A stretch of DNA of 64,000 bases, from the NCBI RefSeq assembly GCF_900188065.1, contig NZ_FZNQ01000008.1:62001-126000 (forward strand), in the 5' to 3' direction. The notes beneath the pieces were generated by a model. The model was not told the origin of the DNA, searched no databases, and saw nothing but the letters and a program-made list of their open reading frames with translations. How positions within the stretch are numbered: position 1 is the stretch's first letter; each line of letters opens with the position of its first letter. The position numbers and the translations under genes are program-made. Positions 6,757 through 16,992 of the stretch are shown in pieces. Source of the DNA: Halorubrum vacuolatum. GTDB taxonomy: Archaea; Halobacteriota; Halobacteria; Halobacteriales; Haloferacaceae.

Positions 6757-6810
6757 CGGTGCGGAGGGGGCGGTCGGTGCGGAGGAGGCGGTCGGTGCGG
6801 AGGGGGCGGA
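6757..6810 (+). repeat. Three 18-bp tandem repeats
   Basis: Units CGGTGCGGAGGGGGCGGT at 6757-6774, 6775-6792 (one change) and 6793-6810 (last base changed). They lie between the globin stop and hjc. The G-rich strand contains GGGGG runs separated by GG pairs and could form a quadruplex-like structure, but no function is evident. Confidence 0.75.
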
Positions 6811-6951
6811 TCGGGATTACACGCGTACCGGCGCGCCGGCGTCACAGCCGGGCCGCGTCCCTTTTGTGTCCCTCGGCGTTATCGGGAATGATGACCGTCA
6901 CGGGTACGAATCGAACCTGCGGGAGCCGATCGACGCGAACGGGTGTAACCG

Positions 6952-7488
6952 ATGGCCGCTAATCGCAAGGGCGACCGCCGGGAGCGTGAGCTGGTCAACG
7001 CGCTCGATGAGGCGGGCTTCGCGGTGATGCGCGCGCCCGCGAGCGGCGCGGCGACGACGCGGGAGCTGCCGGACGTGCTCGCGGGCAACGGCGAGCTGTT
7101 CTACGCCATCGAGGCCAAATCCAGCGCGGGCAACCCGATCTATCTCGACGGCGAGGAGGTCGAGGCGCTGTTGTTTTTCGCGCGGAACTTCGGCGCGAAG
7201 GCCCGGATCGGCGTCCGGTTCGACCGGGAGGACTGGTACTTCTTCCACCCCGGCGAGTTATATACCACGGACGCGGGCTCCTACCGGGTAAAAAAGGAAA
7301 CGGCGATCGCCGAGGGGGAGGACTTCGCGGAGTTCGTGGGCGAGACACGTCGGGTGACGCTCGATGAGATCGGCGCGGATGAACCGGGGGAGACGGCCAA
7401 CGACGCGGCGGCGGACCGGACCCGTGAGGTGTTGGAGGCCGTCCGTGACGGCCATATGTCGGTCGATGACGCCGTCGACGTGCTGTAG
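6952..7488 (+). CDS. hjc: Holliday junction resolvase Hjc
   Basis: This 178-residue archaeal junction-resolving nuclease cuts four-way DNA junctions in recombination. The N-terminal nuclease fold contains E11/E13 ([10 protein letters not shown]), D41 (ELPDVLAG) and E54-x-K56 (YAIEAKSS), which form the PD-(D/E)XK metal site. Residues 1-115 are the core. The acidic C-terminal 60 residues are a haloarchaeal extension ending in a helix ([21 protein letters not shown]). Preceding DNA has no strong box A close to the ATG. Confidence 0.93.
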   Translation: MAANRKGDRRERELVNALDEAGFAVMRAPASGAATTRELPDVLAGNGELFYAIEAKSSAGNPIYLDGEEVEALLFFARNFGAKARIGVRFDREDWYFFHPGELYTTDAGSYRVKKETAIAEGEDFAEFVGETRRVTLDEIGADEPGETANDAAADRTREVLEAVRDGHMSVDDAVDVL

Positions 7489-7648
7489 CTCGGAATCGAC
7501 GGGTGTTCGTATGGGTCTTCGGTGGTGCGTTTTCCGATTGCGGTCGGACGTTCGATCGAAACTGCGCGTGAGTAAGCTCGACAGTGAGACGAGCGTGCAG
7601 TGGGTATATGAATCACAAACCGATCCGTGATTGTGCCCTCGACGTAGG

Positions 7649-7675
7649 TGTGTGTATAAATCATATATACACACA
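7649..7675. promoter_or_regulatory. Perfect inverted repeat upstream of leuA
   Basis: Arms TGTGTGTATA (7649-7658) and TATACACACA (7666-7675) pair over 10 bp around a 7-nt spacer AATCATA. It is the only marked structure in the 305-bp gap between hjc and leuA. A symmetric AT-rich site of this size about 120 bp before an amino acid biosynthesis gene is a candidate operator, for example for an Lrp-type regulator, and also contains a TATA-like element (GTATAAATC). Confidence 0.6.
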
Positions 7676-7762
7676 TCAGGACGTTGAGGTCCGCTGATTT
7701 TGGTCCCTCGAGCGTCGGTTCGGACTGACGTTCGGCGGGACCGATCGGAACACGACGATAGC

Positions 7763-7768
7763 TTTAAG
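7763..7768 (+). promoter_or_regulatory. Box A of leuA
   Basis: TTTAAG at 7763-7768 is centred about 28 bp before the ATG at 7794, predicting a nearly leaderless transcript. This supports 7794 as the original leuA start even though the frame from it is interrupted. Confidence 0.5.
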
Positions 7769-7793
7769 TCACCCAAGGGACTGGTGACAGGCG

Positions 7794-9018
7794 ATGACAG
7801 ACATCACGGAGGCTTCGTCGGACACCCCGGCGGATCGAGTTCTTCCAGGGCACGATAGCTTCTAACATCGACATTGGTCCCGTACGGATCTTCGATACGA
7901 CCCTGCGGGACGGGGAACAGTCACCACGGACGTCGTTCAGTTATGATGAAAAACGCCGCATAGCGGCCAAGCTGGACGACATGGGGACGCACGTCATCGA
8001 GGCGGGCTTCCCGGTCAACTCGAATGCGGAGTTCGAGGCCGTGAGCGATATCGCCGCCGCGACGGACACCACCGTCTGCGGGCTCGCCCGCGTGGTCGAG
8101 GGCGACATCGAGGCGGCGATCGATTCGGGCGTGGAGATGGTCCACGTGTTCGTCTCCACGAGCGACGTCCAACTCGAAGACTCCATGCACGCCACCCGCG
8201 AGGAGGCGAAGGAGCGGGCGGTCGCCGCCGTCGAGCAGGTGAAAGACGCCGGCGTCGAGTGCATGTTCTCGCCGATGGACGCCACGCGGACCGACCCGGA
8301 CTACTTGGTCGAGATCGTCGAGGCCGTAAGCGACGCCGGCACCGACTGGATCAACATCCCCGACACCTGCGGCGTCGGGATGCCGACCAGCTTCGGGAAG
8401 ACGGTGAAGGCGGTCGTGGAGGCGACGGACGCCCGCGTGGACGTCCACACGCACGACGACTTCGGTATGGCCGCGGCGAACGCGATCATGGGCTTCGAGA
8501 ACGGCGCGGAGCAGGCGCAGGTGTCGGTCAACGGGATCGGCGAGCGCGCCGGCAACGCCGCCTACGAGGAGGTCGTGATGGCCGTCGAGTCGGTCTACGG
8601 CGTCGACACCGGCATCGACACGACCCAGATCATCGAATTGGCGCGGATCGTCGAGGACGCTTCGGACATCCCGGTGCCGGCGAACAAACCCGTCACCGGG
8701 CGCAACGCGTTCGCCCACGAGTCGGGCATCCACGCCGCGGGCGTGATCGAAAACAGCGACACGTTCGAGCCGGGGGTCATGACCCCGGAGATGGTCGGCG
8801 CGGAGCGCGAGTTCGTGTTGGGCAAACACACCGGCACCCACAGCGTGCGGAAACACCTCGTCGAGGCCGGCTTCGATCCGACCGAAAGCGAGGTTCGGGC
8901 GCTCACCAGCCGTATCAAGGAGTACGGTGCGGGCAAGCGGCAGGTGACCGCCGGCGACGTCGAACGCTTCGCCCGCGAGGCGAACGTCGACCGCGAGGAG
9001 GAGGAGGTTCGGATCTGA
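7794..9018 (+). pseudogene. leuA: 2-isopropylmalate/citramalate synthase, frameshifted near its N-terminus
   Basis: This gene encodes an alpha-isopropylmalate synthase family enzyme for leucine (or citramalate) synthesis. The frame from ATG 7794 reads MTDITEASSDTPADRVLPG and stops at TAA (7863-7865). The rest of the enzyme is in another frame: RIEFFQGTIAS, then IFDTTLRDGEQSPRTSF with the metal-binding TLRDGEQ motif, on to 9018. That frame has no ATG, GTG or TTG before ATG 7981, which lies after the catalytic motif. The motif HTHDDFGMAAAN and the C-terminal part are intact. The break fits a 23-nt loss between direct repeats, or an assembly error (see findings). Confidence 0.85.
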
Positions 9019-9152
9019 TGACCTCCGTCGGGTCGGAACCGGGGTGCGAGCGGCCGCGTTCGGTCGCCGCCCCGAGGAACGCTGATGATCCATCGCCGGA
9101 ACCCCGATCGGCACCGACGGATCGCGTTGTCGGGAGCCGATCCCGACAGGAA

Positions 9153-9158
9153 TTTATA
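9153..9158 (+). promoter_or_regulatory. Box A of the ilv/leu operon
   Basis: TTTATA at 9153-9158 is a good haloarchaeal box A. Its centre predicts transcription from about 9182, two bases before the ATG of the short ORF at 9184, so that ORF would be translated from a leaderless mRNA. Confidence 0.6.
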
Positions 9159-9183
9159 GGTGGCATTCGTTCCCTCGGACGAG

Positions 9184-9255
9184 ATGCGACGGCTACGCGC
9201 GGACCGGACGACCGATGTCGTACGCGGAGCCGCTGCAATTATTGTAGGGGTATAA
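9184..9255 (+). CDS. Candidate leader peptide of ilvB
   Basis: A 23-residue ORF begins MRRLRADRTTDVVRG and ends AAAIIVGV before TAA at 9253-9255. It has six branched-chain residues (1 Leu, 2 Ile, 3-4 Val), clustered at the end where ATT ATT GTA GGG GTA precede the stop. The last codons and the stop lie within a perfect hairpin (9243-9264). A box A at the right distance predicts leaderless translation. Position, composition and hairpin overlap resemble the ilvB leader peptides that control bacterial operons by attenuation. No archaeal precedent is known to me, so function is inference. Confidence 0.5.
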   Translation: MRRLRADRTTDVVRGAAAIIVGV

Positions 9256-9264
9256 CCCCCTACA
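9243..9264 (+). promoter_or_regulatory. Hairpin overlapping the end of the leader ORF
   Basis: Arms TGTAGGGG (9243-9250) and CCCCTACA (9257-9264) are perfectly complementary with loop TATAAC. The stop codon of the short ORF sits in the loop. No T-run follows, so it is not a classical terminator. It could be a translational or transcriptional control hairpin. GGGGTATAACCCC also reads as a palindromic TATA element. Confidence 0.65.
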
Positions 9265-9409
9265 TACCCCTTTCCTCACCGACGCGACGTACCGACGAAC
9301 CCCAGCGGACGGGCCGACCGTTCCGTTCGCGGTTCGCATCAATCGACCAGCGATCGACCGGTGTTCATCCATCGATCGATCACACCACACACGATACGCC
9401 ACCACGAAC
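9265..9409. other. Untranslated leader between the hairpin and ilvB
   Basis: About 145 bases follow the hairpin before the ilvB ATG. Arms such as GATCGACC/GGTCGATT-like segments (9350-9380) may form weaker structures, and CATCCATCGATCGATC is locally repetitive. No strong ribosome-binding site lies directly before 9410. No other ORF is credible here. Confidence 0.45.
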
Positions 9410-11227
9410 ATGAGCGACACAGCAGCACGGCCACGAGAGGAAGAGTCCGAGGAGCCCGGGGAGAACGCCCCGGAGCCCGCCGCGAAGCAGGCGACCGACG
9501 ACGCGGATCGGGAAGCGATCGAGACACCGGTCTCGACCGGCGCGGAGTCCGTCGTCGCCGCCCTCGAGGCGGCCGGCGCGAAGACCGCCTTCGGCGTTCA
9601 GGGCGGGGCGATCATGCCCGTCTACGACGCCCTTTACGGCTCCTCGATCCGCCACGTGACGATGGCACACGAACAGGGTGCCGCCCATGCGGCCGACGCC
9701 TACGGCGTCGTCGCCGGCGAGCCCGGGATCTGTCTCGCGACATCGGGCCCGGGCGCGACGAACCTCGTCACCGGGATCGCCGACGCCGACATGGACTCGG
9801 ACGCCATGCTCGCGCTCACCGGCCAGGTGCCGACCGAGTTCGTCGGCAACGACGCGTTCCAAGAGACCGACACCGTCGGCGTTACCCGACCGATCACGAA
9901 ACACAACTATTTCGCGGGCGACGCGGACGCCGTGGGCGACGTCGTCGGCGAGGCGTTCGAGCTCGCACGGGTTGGGCGACCGGGCCCGACGCTCGTCGAT
10001 CTGCCGAAGGACGTGACGCAAACCGAGACGGGGGAGACACCCGGACCGGCGAACGCGCCGGCCGGCACGGAGCCAGACCCGAGCGCCGACCCCGAGGCGA
10101 TTGCGGAGGCTGCCCGGGCGATCGAGAACGCGGACCGACCGCTCTGTCTGTTCGGCGGCGGCGTGATCAAAGCCGAAGCGAGCGATGCTGCGCGGACGTT
10201 CGCGCGCACGTATGAGATCCCCGTGACGACCACGATGCCCGGGATCGGCAGTTTCCCGGAGGACGATGACCTCTCGCTCTCGTGGGCTGGCATGCACGGA
10301 ACGGGCTACGCCAACATGGCGATCACCCACACCGACTGTCTGATCGCGGTCGGCACCCGGTTCGACGACCGACTCACGGGCGGGATCGACACCTTTGCCC
10401 CCGAGGCGGAGGTCGTCCACGTCGATATCGACCCGGCGGAGATCTCGAAGAACGTCCACGCCGACTACCCGCTTATCGGCGATGCGGGGACGGTGCTCGA
10501 CCAACTGATCGCGGCGGTGAACGACGGGCCGGACGTCGCGGCGTGGCGCGAGCAGTGTGAGGAGTGGAAGGAGACGTACCCGATGACGTACGCGACGCCC
10601 GAGGACGAGCCGCTCAAGCCGCAGTTCGTCGTCGAGGCGTTCGACGAGGCGACCGACGACGACACCATCGTCACTACCGGTGTCGGGCAACACCAGATGT
10701 GGGCCTCCCAGTACTGGACTTATACCGTGCCCCGGACGTGGGTCTCCTCGCACGGCCTCGGGACGATGGGCTACGGCGTGCCCGCCGCGCTCGGCGCGCG
10801 GGTCGCCGCCGACGACATGGGCGATCCCGATCGCGACGTGGTCTGTTTCGACGGCGACGGCTCCTTCCTGATGACGATGCAGGAGTTGTCGGTCGCGGTC
10901 CGAGAGGAGATGAACGTTACCTTCGCCGTCCTCAACAACGAGTACATCGGCATGGTCCGCCAGTGGCAGGACGCGTTCTATGAGGGGCGACACATGGCGT
11001 CCGACTACGCGTGGATGCCGGAGTTCGACAAGCTCGCCGAGGCGTTCGGCGCGCTGGGTATCCGAGTCGACGACTACGACGAGGTCGCACCCGCCATCGA
11101 GGAGGCGCTCTCGTACGACGGCCCCGCGGTGATCGACTTCCACGTCGACCCCGCGGAGAACGTCCTGCCGATGGTGCCGAGCGGCGGCGCAAACGGGCGG
11201 TTCGCCATGACGGAGGACCAGCTATGA
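9410..11227 (+). CDS. ilvB: Acetolactate synthase large subunit
   Basis: This 605-residue thiamine diphosphate enzyme makes acetolactate and acetohydroxybutyrate, the first common step to Val, Leu and Ile. E88 in MAHEQGAAHAADAYG is the ThDP-activating glutamate. The ThDP-binding motif starts at FDGDGSFLMTMQ (near 482) and ends at LNNEYIGM (near 513). About 40 acidic residues precede the catalytic N-terminal domain, a haloarchaeal-type extension. The stop overlaps the ilvN start (ATGA, 11224-11227). The candidate leader peptide and hairpin upstream suggest regulation by branched-chain amino acids. Confidence 0.96.
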   Translation: MSDTAARPREEESEEPGENAPEPAAKQATDDADREAIETPVSTGAESVVAALEAAGAKTAFGVQGGAIMPVYDALYGSSIRHVTMAHEQGAAHAADAYGVVAGEPGICLATSGPGATNLVTGIADADMDSDAMLALTGQVPTEFVGNDAFQETDTVGVTRPITKHNYFAGDADAVGDVVGEAFELARVGRPGPTLVDLPKDVTQTETGETPGPANAPAGTEPDPSADPEAIAEAARAIENADRPLCLFGGGVIKAEASDAARTFARTYEIPVTTTMPGIGSFPEDDDLSLSWAGMHGTGYANMAITHTDCLIAVGTRFDDRLTGGIDTFAPEAEVVHVDIDPAEISKNVHADYPLIGDAGTVLDQLIAAVNDGPDVAAWREQCEEWKETYPMTYATPEDEPLKPQFVVEAFDEATDDDTIVTTGVGQHQMWASQYWTYTVPRTWVSSHGLGTMGYGVPAALGARVAADDMGDPDRDVVCFDGDGSFLMTMQELSVAVREEMNVTFAVLNNEYIGMVRQWQDAFYEGRHMASDYAWMPEFDKLAEAFGALGIRVDDYDEVAPAIEEALSYDGPAVIDFHVDPAENVLPMVPSGGANGRFAMTEDQL

Positions 11228-11910
11228 GCGGGAACGCCGACGACGCGACCGACGCGACCCCGGGACGCGGGGGGGCCGACGCGGTCCCGCCGGCCCCCGA
11301 GGAGCGTCCCCATCCCGAGGGCCGACGAAACCTCGAGGGGATCCGGATCGACCCCGTCGTCGAGGCCGAATACGAGCCGCGGCGTGCGGTCATCTCGGCG
11401 CTCGTCGAGGACGAGCCGGGCGTGTTGGCCCGCGTGTCCGGGCTCGTCTCCCGACGCCAGTTCAACATCGAGAGCCTCACCGTCGGGCCGACGACCGTCG
11501 ACGGCCATTCGCGGATCACGATGGTCGTCGAGGAGACGGATCCCGGGATCGACCAGATCGAAAAGCAGATGGCCAAGCTGAAACCGGTCATCTCGGTCGG
11601 GGAGGTCTCCGGGAACGCGGTGTGTACCGAGCTCGTGCTGTTAAAAGTCCGTGGTGAGGACCCCGACAAGGTACACGCCGTGACGGAGATGTACGACGGA
11701 CGAACCCTCGATGCCGGTCCGCGGACGATCACCGTCCAGTTGACCGGCGACGAGTCGACGATCGACGACGCGCTCGACGCGTTCAGACAGTTCGGGATCA
11801 TCGAGATCGCCAGAACCGGTCAAACGGCGCTCGCTCGTGGGGACGTCCCCACCGCGCCAGGAGAGAAACCCGGAACGGCCGGCGAACCGACGACACCAGA
11901 CGACAGATAA
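11224..11910 (+). CDS. ilvN: Acetolactate synthase regulatory subunit
   Basis: This 228-residue small subunit activates IlvB and confers feedback inhibition. The ACT domain is at about 54-125 (ALVEDEPGVLARVSGL, then RRQFNIESLTVG), where valine would bind between subunits. The C-terminal ALS_ss domain is at about 130-205. The first 45 residues are a low-complexity acidic and proline-rich extension, and the C-terminal 25 residues are also disordered-looking. The start overlaps the ilvB stop, so expression is coupled. Confidence 0.95.
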   Translation: MSGNADDATDATPGRGGADAVPPAPEERPHPEGRRNLEGIRIDPVVEAEYEPRRAVISALVEDEPGVLARVSGLVSRRQFNIESLTVGPTTVDGHSRITMVVEETDPGIDQIEKQMAKLKPVISVGEVSGNAVCTELVLLKVRGEDPDKVHAVTEMYDGRTLDAGPRTITVQLTGDESTIDDALDAFRQFGIIEIARTGQTALARGDVPTAPGEKPGTAGEPTTPDDR

Positions 11911-11919
11911 CTCATCGAC

Positions 11920-12980
<1,061 letters not shown>

Positions 12981-12981
<1 letters not shown>

Positions 12982-13286
12982 TGGGCGTCGACGGCGACGA
13001 GGAGCGCGAAGCCCGACCGACGATGGCGGAGGTTTCCCACGCGAACCCGCGGACGGGTTCGACGCTCGGCGAGATATTTCGTCGTGGACCCGTCGTTGCT
13101 GACGGGGGGACCGAGGATCGACCGACATCGGACGATGATGCGCCCACGGACGATCGACCGACATCGGACGATGACGCGTCCACGGACGATCGATCGATGG
13201 TGAACGTGGACCACACGGCACGTCGAGGTGACGGACGCGCGATCGACCGCGTTTGGAGCCGCGGGAACACGGAGGGTAACCGATGA
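12981..13286 (+). CDS. Small hypothetical protein between ilvC and leuC
   Basis: This is a 101-residue acidic, probably disordered protein of unknown function. The ATG at 12981 overlaps the ilvC stop and the ORF ends 4 nt into leuC (ATGA at 13283-13286), so it is tightly embedded in the operon. Residues 46-69 are made of two 12-residue repeats ([12 protein letters not shown] and [12 protein letters not shown]), with a third partial copy. Small ORFs in this operon position occur in other haloarchaea as far as I recall, which favours a real gene. Confidence 0.6.
13116..13187 (+). repeat. Two 36-bp in-frame tandem repeats
   Basis: Units at 13116-13151 and 13152-13187 differ at two positions, and a third copy starts at 13188 (GATCGATCGATGG). 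The unit length is a multiple of three, so copy number changes would keep the reading frame of the small operon ORF. Confidence 0.8.
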
Positions 13287-14704
13287 GCCGAGGAACGCTA
13301 TATGACAAGGTGTGGGAGAACCACAAGGTGGCGTCGTTGCCGACGGGTCAGGACCAGCTGTTCGTCGGATTGCACCTCGTCCACGAGGTGACGAGCCCAC
13401 AGGCGTTCGGCATGCTGAAAGAGCGCGGCCGAACGGTTGCGTTCCCGGAACGGACGCATGCGACCGTCGATCACATCGTGCCGACCGGCGACCGCGCTCG
13501 CCCCTTCGGCGACGAGGCTGCAGAGAACATGATGGCGGAACTCGAGGAGAACGTCCGCGGTTCCGGGATTACGTTCTCCGATCCCGACTCCGGCGATCAG
13601 GGGATCGTTCACGTCATCGGCCCCGAACAGGGGCTCACCCAGCCCGGGATGACCATCGTCTGTGGCGACTCACACACCTCGACACACGGCGCGTTCGGCG
13701 CGCTCGCGTTCGGGATCGGCACCTCACAGATCCGCGACGTGCTGGCGACGGGCTGTGTGGCGATGGAGAAACAGAAAGTACGGCGGATCGAAGTCACCGG
13801 CGAACTCGGCGACGGCGTCACGGCGAAGGACGTCATCTTGACTATCATCCGAAAGCTCGGTACCGAGGGTGGCGTCGGCTACGTCTATGAGTACGCCGGC
13901 GAGGCGATCGAAACCCTCGGCATGGAGGGGCGGATGTCGATCTGTAACATGTCGATCGAGGGTGGAGCCCGCGCGGGCTACGTCAACCCCGATGAGACCA
14001 CCTACGAATGGCTTCGTGAGACGGACGCGTTCGCGGACGACCCGGAGGAATTCGAGCGACTCAAACCCTATTGGGAGTCGGTCACCTCCGATTCGGACGC
14101 CGAGTACGACGACGTCGTCACCATCGACGGCTCCGCGATCGAGCCGACCGTCACGTGGGGGACGACGCCCGGACAGGGGATCGGCATCACGGAGCCGATC
14201 CCGCATCCGGAGGATCTCCCGGCAGAGAAGGTCGAAACCGCCCGGCGCGCACAGAAACACATGCGCGTCGAACCCGGCGAGACGATGGAGGGCTACAAAA
14301 TTGACGTCGCCTTCCTCGGCTCGTGTACGAACGCCCGCTTGAAGGACCTCCGGGAGGCGGCGGCGTTCGTGAAGGGCCGTGAGGTCCATCCGGACGTTCG
14401 CGCGATGGTCGTTCCGGGAAGCCAGCGCGTCCAGAAGGCTGCCGAGGCCGAGGGGCTCGATGCGGTATTTAAAGCGGCCGGCTTCGACTGGCGCGAACCG
14501 GGCTGTTCGATGTGTCTCGGCATGAACGACGACCAACTGCAGGGCGACGAGGCGAGCGCGTCCTCCTCGAACCGGAACTTTGTCGGCCGACAGGGCTCGA
14601 AGGACGGTCGGACGGTGCTTATGAGTCCGATCATGGTCGCAGCCGCGGCGGTGACCGGCGAGGTTACCGACGTTCGCGAGATGAAGGAGGTGACGGTCGC
14701 ATGA
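13283..14704 (+). CDS. leuC: 3-isopropylmalate dehydratase large subunit
   Basis: This 473-residue aconitase-family subunit isomerises 2- to 3-isopropylmalate with LeuD. The three cysteines that bind the catalytic [4Fe-4S] cluster are in [10 protein letters not shown] (near residue 349) and [11 protein letters not shown] (near 409 and 412). The substrate-binding [19 protein letters not shown] segment lies near 130-148. This is the bacterial-type LeuC length (about 470 residues) rather than the shorter archaeal homoaconitase type. Start and stop overlap the neighbours by 4 nt each. Confidence 0.96.
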   Translation: MSRGTLYDKVWENHKVASLPTGQDQLFVGLHLVHEVTSPQAFGMLKERGRTVAFPERTHATVDHIVPTGDRARPFGDEAAENMMAELEENVRGSGITFSDPDSGDQGIVHVIGPEQGLTQPGMTIVCGDSHTSTHGAFGALAFGIGTSQIRDVLATGCVAMEKQKVRRIEVTGELGDGVTAKDVILTIIRKLGTEGGVGYVYEYAGEAIETLGMEGRMSICNMSIEGGARAGYVNPDETTYEWLRETDAFADDPEEFERLKPYWESVTSDSDAEYDDVVTIDGSAIEPTVTWGTTPGQGIGITEPIPHPEDLPAEKVETARRAQKHMRVEPGETMEGYKIDVAFLGSCTNARLKDLREAAAFVKGREVHPDVRAMVVPGSQRVQKAAEAEGLDAVFKAAGFDWREPGCSMCLGMNDDQLQGDEASASSSNRNFVGRQGSKDGRTVLMSPIMVAAAAVTGEVTDVREMKEVTVA

Positions 14705-15396
14705 GCGATGCGATCGACCACGACGGCTTCGCCGACGGCGACGCACCCGCAGAGCGGGTGACCGAGGTCTCAGGCACCGGCATTCCGGTCCGCGGCAACG
14801 ACATCGACACCGACCAGATCATTCCGGCGCGATTTATGAAAGTGGTCACCTTCGACGGCCTCGGCCAGTTCGCCTTCTTCGATCAGCGCTTCGGCGACGA
14901 GGACGAGGAGAAGGACCACCCGTTCAACGAGGAGAAGTACCAGGGTGCGAACGTGCTGGTCGTCAACGCCAACTTCGGCTGTGGCTCCTCGCGTGAACAC
15001 GCCCCGCAGGCGCTCATGCGTTGGGGGATCGATGCCGTGATCGGCGAGTCGTTCGCGGAGATCTTTGCGGGCAACTGTCTCGCGTTGGGGATCCCGACGG
15101 TCACCGCGGACGCCGACACGGTTGAGACGCTTCAAGAGCACGTCGCAACCAACCCGGACGCCGAGATCGAAATCGACGTCGAAAACGAGACGGTGGCCTA
15201 CGGCGGCGAAACGATCGAGGTCACGGTCAGCGAGGCCCAGCGACGGGCGCTCGTCGAGGGCGTTTGGGACACGACGGCGCTCATGGGCGCGAACACGGAG
15301 GCCGTAAAGGAGACGGCTCGATCGCTCCCGTACATCCCCGCAGCACACGTTCCGGACGAGGGGTCCGATGTGACCGGTGCGGCGGGGGACGACTGA
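14701..15396 (+). CDS. leuD: 3-isopropylmalate dehydratase small subunit
   Basis: This 231-residue partner of LeuC carries the swivelling domain of the aconitase fold. The motif [16 protein letters not shown] (33-48) and [15 protein letters not shown] (around 92-106) are diagnostic, the latter contributing substrate-binding Ser and Arg residues. The ATG at 14701 overlaps the leuC stop. The acidic N-terminal 25 residues and the C-terminal tail are haloarchaeal additions. The next gene starts directly after its stop. Confidence 0.95.
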   Translation: MSDAIDHDGFADGDAPAERVTEVSGTGIPVRGNDIDTDQIIPARFMKVVTFDGLGQFAFFDQRFGDEDEEKDHPFNEEKYQGANVLVVNANFGCGSSREHAPQALMRWGIDAVIGESFAEIFAGNCLALGIPTVTADADTVETLQEHVATNPDAEIEIDVENETVAYGGETIEVTVSEAQRRALVEGVWDTTALMGANTEAVKETARSLPYIPAAHVPDEGSDVTGAAGDD

Positions 15397-16404
15397 ATGC
15401 CGGTCGAGATCGCCGTCATCGAGGGTGACGGGATCGGCAAGGAGGTCGTTCCGGCGGCCGTCGAGGTGTTGGATGCGGTCGCGGCGACCGGCTCGATCGG
15501 CGAGTTCGAATACACCTACGTGGACGCCGGCGACGCGGTATTGGCCGAGACCGGCGAGGCGCTCCCCGAAGATACCTACGAGGCGGCCGCGAACGCGGAC
15601 GCGACGCTGTTCGGTGCGGCCGGCGAGACGGCCGCGGACGTGATCCTCCCGTTGCGGGATGCGGTCGGCTCGTTCGTCAATATCCGTCCGGCGCGTGCGT
15701 TCCCCGGCGTCGATGCGGTCCGATCGGAGACGGACGTCGTCTTCCTCCGTGAGAACACCGAGGGAGTCTACGCCGGTCACGAGGATCGCCTGAGCGAGGA
15801 CCTCTCGACGCTGACACGGGTCGTCACCTCCTCGGCCTCGCGTGAGCTCGCCGAGTTCGCCTGTGATTTCGTCGAGGACGGCCGTGGTCCCGACGGCAGT
15901 GAGGGGTTCACCGTCGCGCACAAAGCGAACGTGATGCGTGAGACCGACGGGCGCTTCCGCGATGAGGTGCTCGCGGTGGCCGCCGAGCGGGGTGTCGAGG
16001 CCGATGAGGAGCTGATGGATGCGTTCGCGACGAAGCTGCCGCTCGACCCCACCCAGTACGGCGTCGTCGTCTGTGGGAACCTCGCGGGCGACGTCCTTTC
16101 GGATCTTGCGGCCGGACTCGTCGGCGGGCTCGGCTTGTTGCCCTCGGCGAACATCGGCCACGACAACGGCTTATTCGAGCCGGTCCACGGGACCGCCCCG
16201 GACATCGCGGGCGAGGGGGTCGCCAACCCGACGGCGGCGATCCTTTCGGCGGCGATGCTCGTCGAGTACTTCGGCTACGTCGAGGACGGCAACCGGATCC
16301 GTGATGCCGTCGAAGCCGTCCTCACCGATGGCCCACGAACCGGTGACCTCGGCGGCTCCGCGACGACTACGGAGGTCACGGAAGCCGTCGTCGAGCGGCT
16401 GTAG
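15397..16404 (+). CDS. leuB: 3-isopropylmalate dehydrogenase
   Basis: This 335-residue isocitrate/isopropylmalate dehydrogenase family enzyme oxidatively decarboxylates 3-isopropylmalate with [18 protein letters not shown] at the N-terminus, [12 protein letters not shown] and [13 protein letters not shown] (catalytic Lys) are family motifs. The Mg-binding acids lie in [14 protein letters not shown], and the NAD-binding loop is [19 protein letters not shown]. The operon context favours LeuB over isocitrate dehydrogenase. It is the last gene of the branched-chain operon. Confidence 0.95.
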   Translation: MPVEIAVIEGDGIGKEVVPAAVEVLDAVAATGSIGEFEYTYVDAGDAVLAETGEALPEDTYEAAANADATLFGAAGETAADVILPLRDAVGSFVNIRPARAFPGVDAVRSETDVVFLRENTEGVYAGHEDRLSEDLSTLTRVVTSSASRELAEFACDFVEDGRGPDGSEGFTVAHKANVMRETDGRFRDEVLAVAAERGVEADEELMDAFATKLPLDPTQYGVVVCGNLAGDVLSDLAAGLVGGLGLLPSANIGHDNGLFEPVHGTAPDIAGEGVANPTAAILSAAMLVEYFGYVEDGNRIRDAVEAVLTDGPRTGDLGGSATTTEVTEAVVERL

Positions 16405-16510
16405 CGGCCTCGCGCGCGCGTCGACCGCGCATGCGAGCCGTTCAATTCGATTCTTATTCGAGTGGCCGGAAACCACAAGACACGAAACCCTGCGGTCCGT
16501 CCGGAGGCGC

Positions 16511-16873
16511 ATGAGTAACTACTTGGTCGCAATGGAGGCCGCCTGGTTGGTTCGTGATGTCGAAGAGACCGACGACGCCATCGGCGTCGCGGTCAGTGAG
16601 GCTGGCAAGCGACTGAACGAGACGAACAAACAGTACGTCGACGTCGAACCGGGCGTCACCGGCTGTCCGGCCTGCGGTGAACCGTTCGATGCGGCGTTTC
16701 TCGCCGCGAACACCGCGCTCGTCGGGTTGTTGCTCGAGATCGAGGTCTTCAACGCCGACGGCGAGAACCACGCCGAGCGGATCGCCAAAAGCGAGGTTGG
16801 CGGGGCGCTCCGTGACGTCCCCCTCGAGGTCATCGAGATCATCGAGACCGAAAGCGACGACGAGGACGAGTGA
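16511..16873 (+). CDS. UPF0212 (DUF555) protein
   Basis: This 120-residue archaeal protein of unknown function is assigned to UPF0212 from overall appearance (MSNYLVAMEAAWLVRDV start, length near 120, and the motif GCPACGEPFDAAFLAANTALV). C52 and C55 form a possible metal or redox pair. The C-terminus is acidic. It has its own short upstream region after leuB (107 bp), so it may be monocistronic. Confidence 0.82.
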   Translation: MSNYLVAMEAAWLVRDVEETDDAIGVAVSEAGKRLNETNKQYVDVEPGVTGCPACGEPFDAAFLAANTALVGLLLEIEVFNADGENHAERIAKSEVGGALRDVPLEVIEIIETESDDEDE

Positions 16874-16978
16874 GCGTGTCCCACCGTTCCCGACAGCCGT
16901 TCGCTCGCTGACCGCCCGGGGATGGTCGTCGCCTCGTGGCGAGGTCGGCCGCCGCCGAAACCTTTTCTAATAACCTTT

Positions 16979-16989
16979 GGTAATATACC
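16979..16989 (+). promoter_or_regulatory. Palindrome next to the start of the XRE-CBS gene
   Basis: GGTAATATACC (GGTA-ATA-TACC) ends 3 bp before the ATG at 16993 of a helix-turn-helix protein. This is a likely autoregulatory operator, or a TATA element for a leaderless transcript of a slightly later start. Short, so could be coincidental. Confidence 0.4.
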
Positions 16990-16992
16990 GGT

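Noticed and set aside
6757-6810. CRISPR-like repeats (also at 13116, 45390 and 59052)
   Set aside because: The units are directly abutting or nearly so, with no unique spacers, and no cas genes are present. They are simple tandem repeats.
7981-9018. leuA starting at the ATG at 7981
   Set aside because: This start would omit the TLRDGEQ metal-binding motif that is encoded in the same frame just upstream, so it cannot give a normal enzyme. A frameshifted gene from 7794 explains the data better.
9380-11143. Long open frame on the minus strand opposite ilvB
   Set aside because: It is a codon-bias shadow of the GC-rich ilvB gene: composition is dominated by Arg, Val, Asp and Gly, with no recognisable motif, and the plus-strand gene is unambiguous.
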